Source: Cryptomeria japonica
Taxonomy: Eukaryota; Streptophyta; Pinopsida; Cupressales; Cupressaceae
Reading direction: 5' to 3'
Length of the DNA: 64,000 bases
NCBI RefSeq assembly: GCF_030272615.1
Contig: NC_081406.1
Location: forward strand, 401,466,939 to 401,530,938
Shown here: piece after piece, positions 59,123 through 64,000 of the stretch
Numbering within the stretch: position 1 is the stretch's first letter
Layout of the letters: each line of letters begins with the position of its first letter
Made by a program: the position numbers and the translations under genes
Notes under the pieces: model-generated
What the model was told of the DNA's origin: nothing
Seen by the model: only the letters and a program-made list of their open reading frames with translations
Database searches by the model: none

Positions 59123-62100
59123 ATGGCACCAAGAAGGGAGTTCACAGGAAAGGTAAATTACCAAGATAGGAATATATGTGATGACTTCCTAGAAAAATTG
59201 ACCATGTCCTCAAATTTTTTGGGACAAAACCATCTAAGGATAGGAAATGGTTTATATGACAAGGATAGATGGTTGAGGGATTCACAAATAGGGATTTCAG
59301 GGCTGGGTCTTTTTAAAGTGGGATTCAGTTAGAGACATGGTAGTGTCTCAATGAATAGAATATGGGAACTAGACGTAGGGAAGCTCATAGTCCCTGGTGT
59401 TTTAATGGATGTGGACTTGCTAACCCAGATCACACACAATTATGATCCTATTCCTAGATGTGTGAGGAATGTCAATGGAGGAGCCCTGATAGAAATCAAT
59501 GATGATCAATTTAGGAATTTTTTTAAGCTCAGTGAGGCATCAAATTTATTAGAGCCTATTGATTTTGAAACATTGGCCCAGGTTTATGATGTGCAGAAAG
59601 ATCACCTTAGGAGTGGCCCTTTGAAGGTGTTTTTTGTTAAAATAGGAGGGTTAACTGTAGTGGGCCCTCGCGCCATGGACCCCTTCTCCCTAAATTTGTT
59701 CACTTTAAGGGTCAAAGGCATGTATTGGGCACTATGTTAGATCCTTGGGGAAGATGTTGAAACAACCATGCCAACCCATTATATATTAATGATGGCACAA
59801 ATTCTAAACCCCTCTCTAGCAGTGACATTTGATTATGCACCTTACCTCACTGATGCAATTCATGCAGGGCTTGTAGGGATAAAAAATGGTAAGCTGAATA
59901 GACCTTTTGGATGGTATTCACTTCTAATGCACATTTTTTTGTTCAAAGGATCTGATTATTTTGCTAAGGAAATGGATTTGATCAAAGAAAACGAAGGTGA
60001 GGAGATGCCTGTGCAACTATGGAGCACAATTTTGTCTTGGGACAGAGAGGATGCTAGTTATTTGAAGTTTGATAGATGCTTTGCATCTAGGCTTAGGATT
60101 CTTCTATGCCCACATAACCCTAGGATCCCAAAGGCTCTTTTGGAGTTCCTCAGGCCTAAGGAGTTTGTTGAAGGTGTTAAGATTCTTCATAATTGGGGTG
60201 ATATGTATTTGTACCCTGTTTCTATAGTTTTCAGAGTTTATGGTTTCAAAGGCACTCCATATTTATTGCCTTATCAAGTCCCAATGAAAATAGGGATTGC
60301 AGAGGTCTCAAGGCAAAATGGAGGTGTGCAAGAGGAAGATATAACAAGTAGGGGTAAAGGGACTATTTTCCCAACTATTACCATGGCCCATCAATTCGTG
60401 ATCACCAAAGATGGTTGGAAATTCTTTGATGACTTTTTTCAACTGTATAGGTTGTCTACTGTAGTAACCAGGTTTGCTGACCCTGATGATTTTTTCAACG
60501 ATTTGTTCAGGAGAAGAGCAGTATGCAAAGGTAGGCCACACCAATTTCATTTCCCTGAGGAACTAATTAGAAATGAATTCAGTTTGGATGAGCAATAATT
60601 GAGGAAAGAAAAGTGGGTGGCATACAAAAAGGGTCTGGATTTCACTCATCAATTTCATAGCAGTTATGACCCTCTATCTAGCTTCAACCCCTTTGAGAAA
60701 AAGATCAAATTCTTAATTCTTTACTTTGAAGATTTAATGCAAACTCTAAAAGAGAAGAGGGAGGCTATAATAAGAAATAACTCTGACAAGGCTAAGTTAG
60801 TTCTAGCTAAGCATGCCTTTGCTAAAGCCATCCCTCCTGGTGATTATGTGATGCACAAAAGGTCAAAATATAGTGTATTGATGCCAGTAATAGGTGAGCC
60901 CTCCATTTCAAGAGGGAAGAGAACAATTGAAGATGTCATTGACATCCAAGAATCCCCTAAAAGGTAGAGGGTGGGGAAAGAAGTGCAAATAGATGAATCT
61001 TTGTACTCTCCATCTCAATCCCCTATACATATAGGAGATGAACAGGCAGAAGTAGAACAGTTGTTGCAGTTAGGAAGGCTCAGAGAGATTGCTTACACCT
61101 ATGAAGAGACACAAGAGGGAATGCCAGAGGAGCCACCTAATGCCAAAATGAACTTAACTAAAGAGGAGTTCAAAGGTAAAGAGTTAGACCTGGCTATCAA
61201 GCAAACTAGTGAAGAGTTCCTAGTTGACAGCAATTTTGTCGCAACAAGGGAATTCATGCAATTTGTATGGAAACAAAATATTGAACAATTCAAGGCGAGA
61301 TGTGAAAAGACAATGAGTGAGCAACGTCACAAAGATACAACCTTAGTAGAGGAAGAAGTTAAACAAGAAATGATGGTTGAAGTCAAAGCCATCACTCCTA
61401 AAGCAGGAAGGGAAATGGTGTCAAAGATTATTGTTCTACTCCTCCCTAAATAGGATATAGTAGATGCCTTGGTAATTGTAGCAGTTAGGAAAGAGACCAA
61501 GCCTATGGAGGGAGTAACATTCAGCAAAGATAATGCTTCTCTGGTCATGTGGTCCTAAAGAGGGATGAAAATAGAAAAAGGAAGGATACCTCAGGATCTA
61601 GCTTTCTAGGAGGCATGATAGTAAGAAGAGTTCAGGATACAGGGGTGGTAGAGGCTGCTAGCAGAGTTTTAGAAACTACAAAATTCAATGTAGCAGTGGC
61701 AGAAAAAGAGGCAAAGGAAAAAGATAATCTCCAGTTGAAATTAGAAACAACCTTGAAGGCTTATAATGAGGCCAAAGAAGGAATAGCTAACCGAGATAAC
61801 ATCATTGCTGAATTGAAGCATCAATTGGTAGGACATTACCATCAAGGTGAGTCCTCTACTCTAATGATAGCTTCTTCTCCTGCACAACCTCCACCTACCA
61901 GTCCTATTATAGAATTTCCCCCTTCTCCCATGCCTTCTGGTTTTCAGCCAACTGAGACCATTCAACATGAATTGGAGAAGTTAAAACAGGCTCAGGTCCT
62001 ATTTGCAAGCAAATATGAGGAAAACGTAAAGGCCACAATTTTGAGATTTGCTGAGACAATAGGGTCTTCCATGGTCCATAATAGAATGAAGAATATTTTT

Positions 62101-62664
62101 GATATTTGGAATGAGTTGAATGAAGACAAGGCTATTCTGGAGCCAATTTCTGACAAGTGCATGCCAAGAGAAGTGGAGTTAGATCTTATGTGTGCATCCT
62201 ATGATGAAGCAAGATAAGAGGCTATTATTAAATCCATATGTGAGTTAGCAAAAGGTTTGACCAAGTTAGCAGAAGGGAGAACCAATGTGGAGAGGAAAGC
62301 CAACTTGTATAGGAAAGAAGATTCTGAGCGTAAATTTGAATTCTTTCCTAGGGATTTTGTTAACCAAAATCAGTTGAAGGATAAACACTTATGGCTTGAT
62401 GAGCTAGGAGCTAACTTGTCTCTAAGGGTGAATGGAATCATTAATATAGATGACACATCCTTATTTGTCAAGACAGTTGAAGAAATAGAAAAGATAAAGT
62501 CACATTATGGCTTTTTGAATTCAGAGGTTAATAAAGTGATAAACTCTTGGAAAAGGTTGGTTAAGTTGAAGGAAAAAATTGTTGGCTACTCATGGCCTGT
62601 TGATGACGTGTTCCAAGAGTGGACCAATAAATATGTGGTGCAAGAAGAAGGAATCCTAGAGTAG
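59123..62664 (+). pseudogene. Large unknown ORF (copy 2), relative of 7067-10327
   Basis: The frame begins at ATG 59123 in a good context (AACAAGATGGCACC) and continues to 61453. In-frame stops end at 59332, 59740, 60598, 60967 and 61453. A frameshift near 61545 then leads to the last part, which ends at 62664 with one more stop at 62217. Total about 1,180 codons. The N-terminal globular part has IEINDDQFRNFFKLSE, FDYAPYLTDAIHAGLVGIKN and RVYGFKGTPYLLPYQVPMK (about 60233-60290), the latter resembling GGFEGYPHKLP of copy 1. The C-terminal part has a basic run KRDENRKRKD, a predicted coiled coil (about 61690-61840), a proline-rich patch (PPPTSPIIEFPPSPMPSG) and another helical region. No enzyme motif is seen. 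Function unknown. Confidence 0.6.
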
Positions 62665-64000
62665 TTAGAAGATGTTATAGAGGAGCAATAAACTAAAGAG
62701 ATTGTTGATACTGAAAAACACTTGTAACTGTTTCTTGGAGACATGGCGGTTTGTAACAAACTTTTCTTAGGAATGTCTGAAGCTTGTATGCATCCATGAT
62801 GTTATAAATGGATACTAGGACTAATAGAAAAAGGGATCACAAGAATTTTTGTAAAGAAACTCTGCAGAAATATATCTAGTTTTTTTTTAGCTATCACAGA
62901 GAATACTTTGAATCATGTACGATTATTTTCAAAAATGAATTTAAAGATACAGATCAATATTTTTCAAGCTTGAATCTGTGTTGTCTTCTAGTGCGCACTC
63001 GTTAATTTTCTGGTTTCATTTGAATAGTCTAGGGTTATTTGATTAAACATGGATTGTAATGCAATTATATGGATGTGTTTCTAGCTTTTCTCTTCAAGGG
63101 AGAGGAATTAAATATGCATGAAATTTCTCTATCAGTAAATCAATTGTTTGCTCATTTTGAATTTGATGAACAATTTTAGTTTTAAGAGGATAAAACTCAT
63201 GTATATGTTAGGCATGTATGGGGTTAATTAAGGCCGAGGTGGTGAAATGTATGCAATTCTTCAGTTTTGGAATTCTAATTTGATTTGGGTGACTCTGTAG
63301 CTTGAATAAGGCACTGGTATCCAATTGTGGTGTTCTTTCTATTTCTCTTGGAGATCAATACTGAAAATGAGTATAAGCTTTTCAATTAATGTTTCAGTTC
63401 TATTAAGGTGATGAAGTCCATAGGTTTCTAGCATTGGTTTACTATGGATCTCAAATTTTAAAAGTGTGAAAGTTTTCACAGAAGGTATACCCACCTGATC
63501 TTTGGATAAGTTCAAAGTGTAGAAGTTTTTGTTAAAACCTTGTTATATGTTTTTTTGGAGTTTTGTTCTTCCTCGGTGTCCTCTTCATATACAAACAGAG
63601 TTTATTGTATTCCTAACAGGGAGGAGAGAAGGGAATCAGAATTTTAGAACAACAAAAGTGGCGTCTCTACTGGGGAATAATCATAGTGTGTATCTATGTT
63701 ATAGATTGGTGCCTGAATTAATTTCAAAGTTTGTTCAGATATCTGTGTGTTGTGGAAGATTTCCTTATCTCTCATTTGTGCTTTCTTTCTGTTTGAAAAT
63801 CTTCTTGATTTGTTAAATCTTTGCAAGTGATTTGTTTAAGCTTGTTTTCTTATTTCCCATAGTCTTTGTGGGTGGTGACTCTGACAAGTATAACTGGTGC
63901 TTTTGAATAAGTATAACTATTTTTAAGAAAAACAAGTATAATGCAGAGAGGAAGGAACACCAAGTCATTCATGAGGAAGCATCCTCAAGAGACATTGCAA
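62665..64000 (+). other. Non-coding region after the second unknown ORF
   Basis: AT-rich, no ORF with recognisable content. By analogy with copy 1 it may include a 3' LTR. A TGGCGTCTCTACTGGGGA word at 63659-63676 resembles the Asp-tRNA-type primer binding site used by plant Tat/Athila elements, with several mismatches. No second LTR lies in the window to test this. Confidence 0.35.
63659..63676 (+). other. Possible degenerate Asp-tRNA-type primer binding site
   Basis: TGGCG and CTGGGGA agree with the known Tat/Athila-type site while the middle differs. Bases before it (ACAACAAAAG) do not give a clean LTR end. Weak support. Confidence 0.25.

Overview
This window looks like intergenic DNA from the nuclear genome of a seed plant with a large, repeat-dominated genome. 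A gymnosperm such as a conifer would fit the very long LTRs, the old LTR pairs and the deep nesting, but no host gene, rRNA or organelle marker fixes the species. I found no convincing host gene, tRNA, rRNA or CRISPR array. Nearly every block is an LTR retrotransposon, and every coding region carries stops, frameshifts or deletions.

Layout, left to right. 1-11124: a Ty3/gypsy element of the Tat type, cut by the window start. Its pol (3-4154) runs protease, extra archaeal-type RNase H, reverse transcriptase, degenerate gypsy RNase H, integrase. A 2.9 kb non-coding spacer follows, then a ~1,087-codon ORF of unknown function (7067-10327) and a promoter-bearing LTR-like region. 11125-14206: a 5'-truncated Copia-C copy with its 3' LTR. 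14207-23417: a minus-strand gypsy gag/protease remnant, split at 14964-21683 by the complete Copia-A element (minus strand, TSD GATAG). 23418-54719: a chromovirus-type Ty3/gypsy element with LTRs of about 5 kb. Its 5' LTR is split by Copia-B (27542-38349, minus), whose own 5' LTR is split by a 4.1 kb probable solo LTR (33197-37273, TSD TGAGA). Its 3' LTR is split by a complete Copia-C (45929-53430, plus, TSD TCTCC) and then cut by Copia-D (54720 to about 57195, minus). 57196-64000: a second block with an array of degenerate ~125 bp repeats followed by another large unknown ORF (59123-62664), which shares a motif with the ORF at 7067-10327.

Insertion order can be read from the nesting: chromovirus first, then Copia-B and Copia-C in its LTRs, then the solo LTR inside Copia-B. 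Rough hand counts of LTR-pair differences agree: about 10% for the chromovirus, 8% for Copia-A, 7-8% for Copia-B and 4% for Copia-C.

The most interesting signals are: (1) an extra RNase H upstream of the reverse transcriptase in the Tat-like pol; (2) two diverged copies of a large unknown ORF family associated with these elements; (3) a decay signature in which stops and lost integrase catalytic residues are almost all C-to-T or G-to-A changes at CG or CHG sites; (4) the ~125 bp repeat array before the second unknown ORF; (5) ~5 kb LTRs carrying a GC-rich minisatellite.
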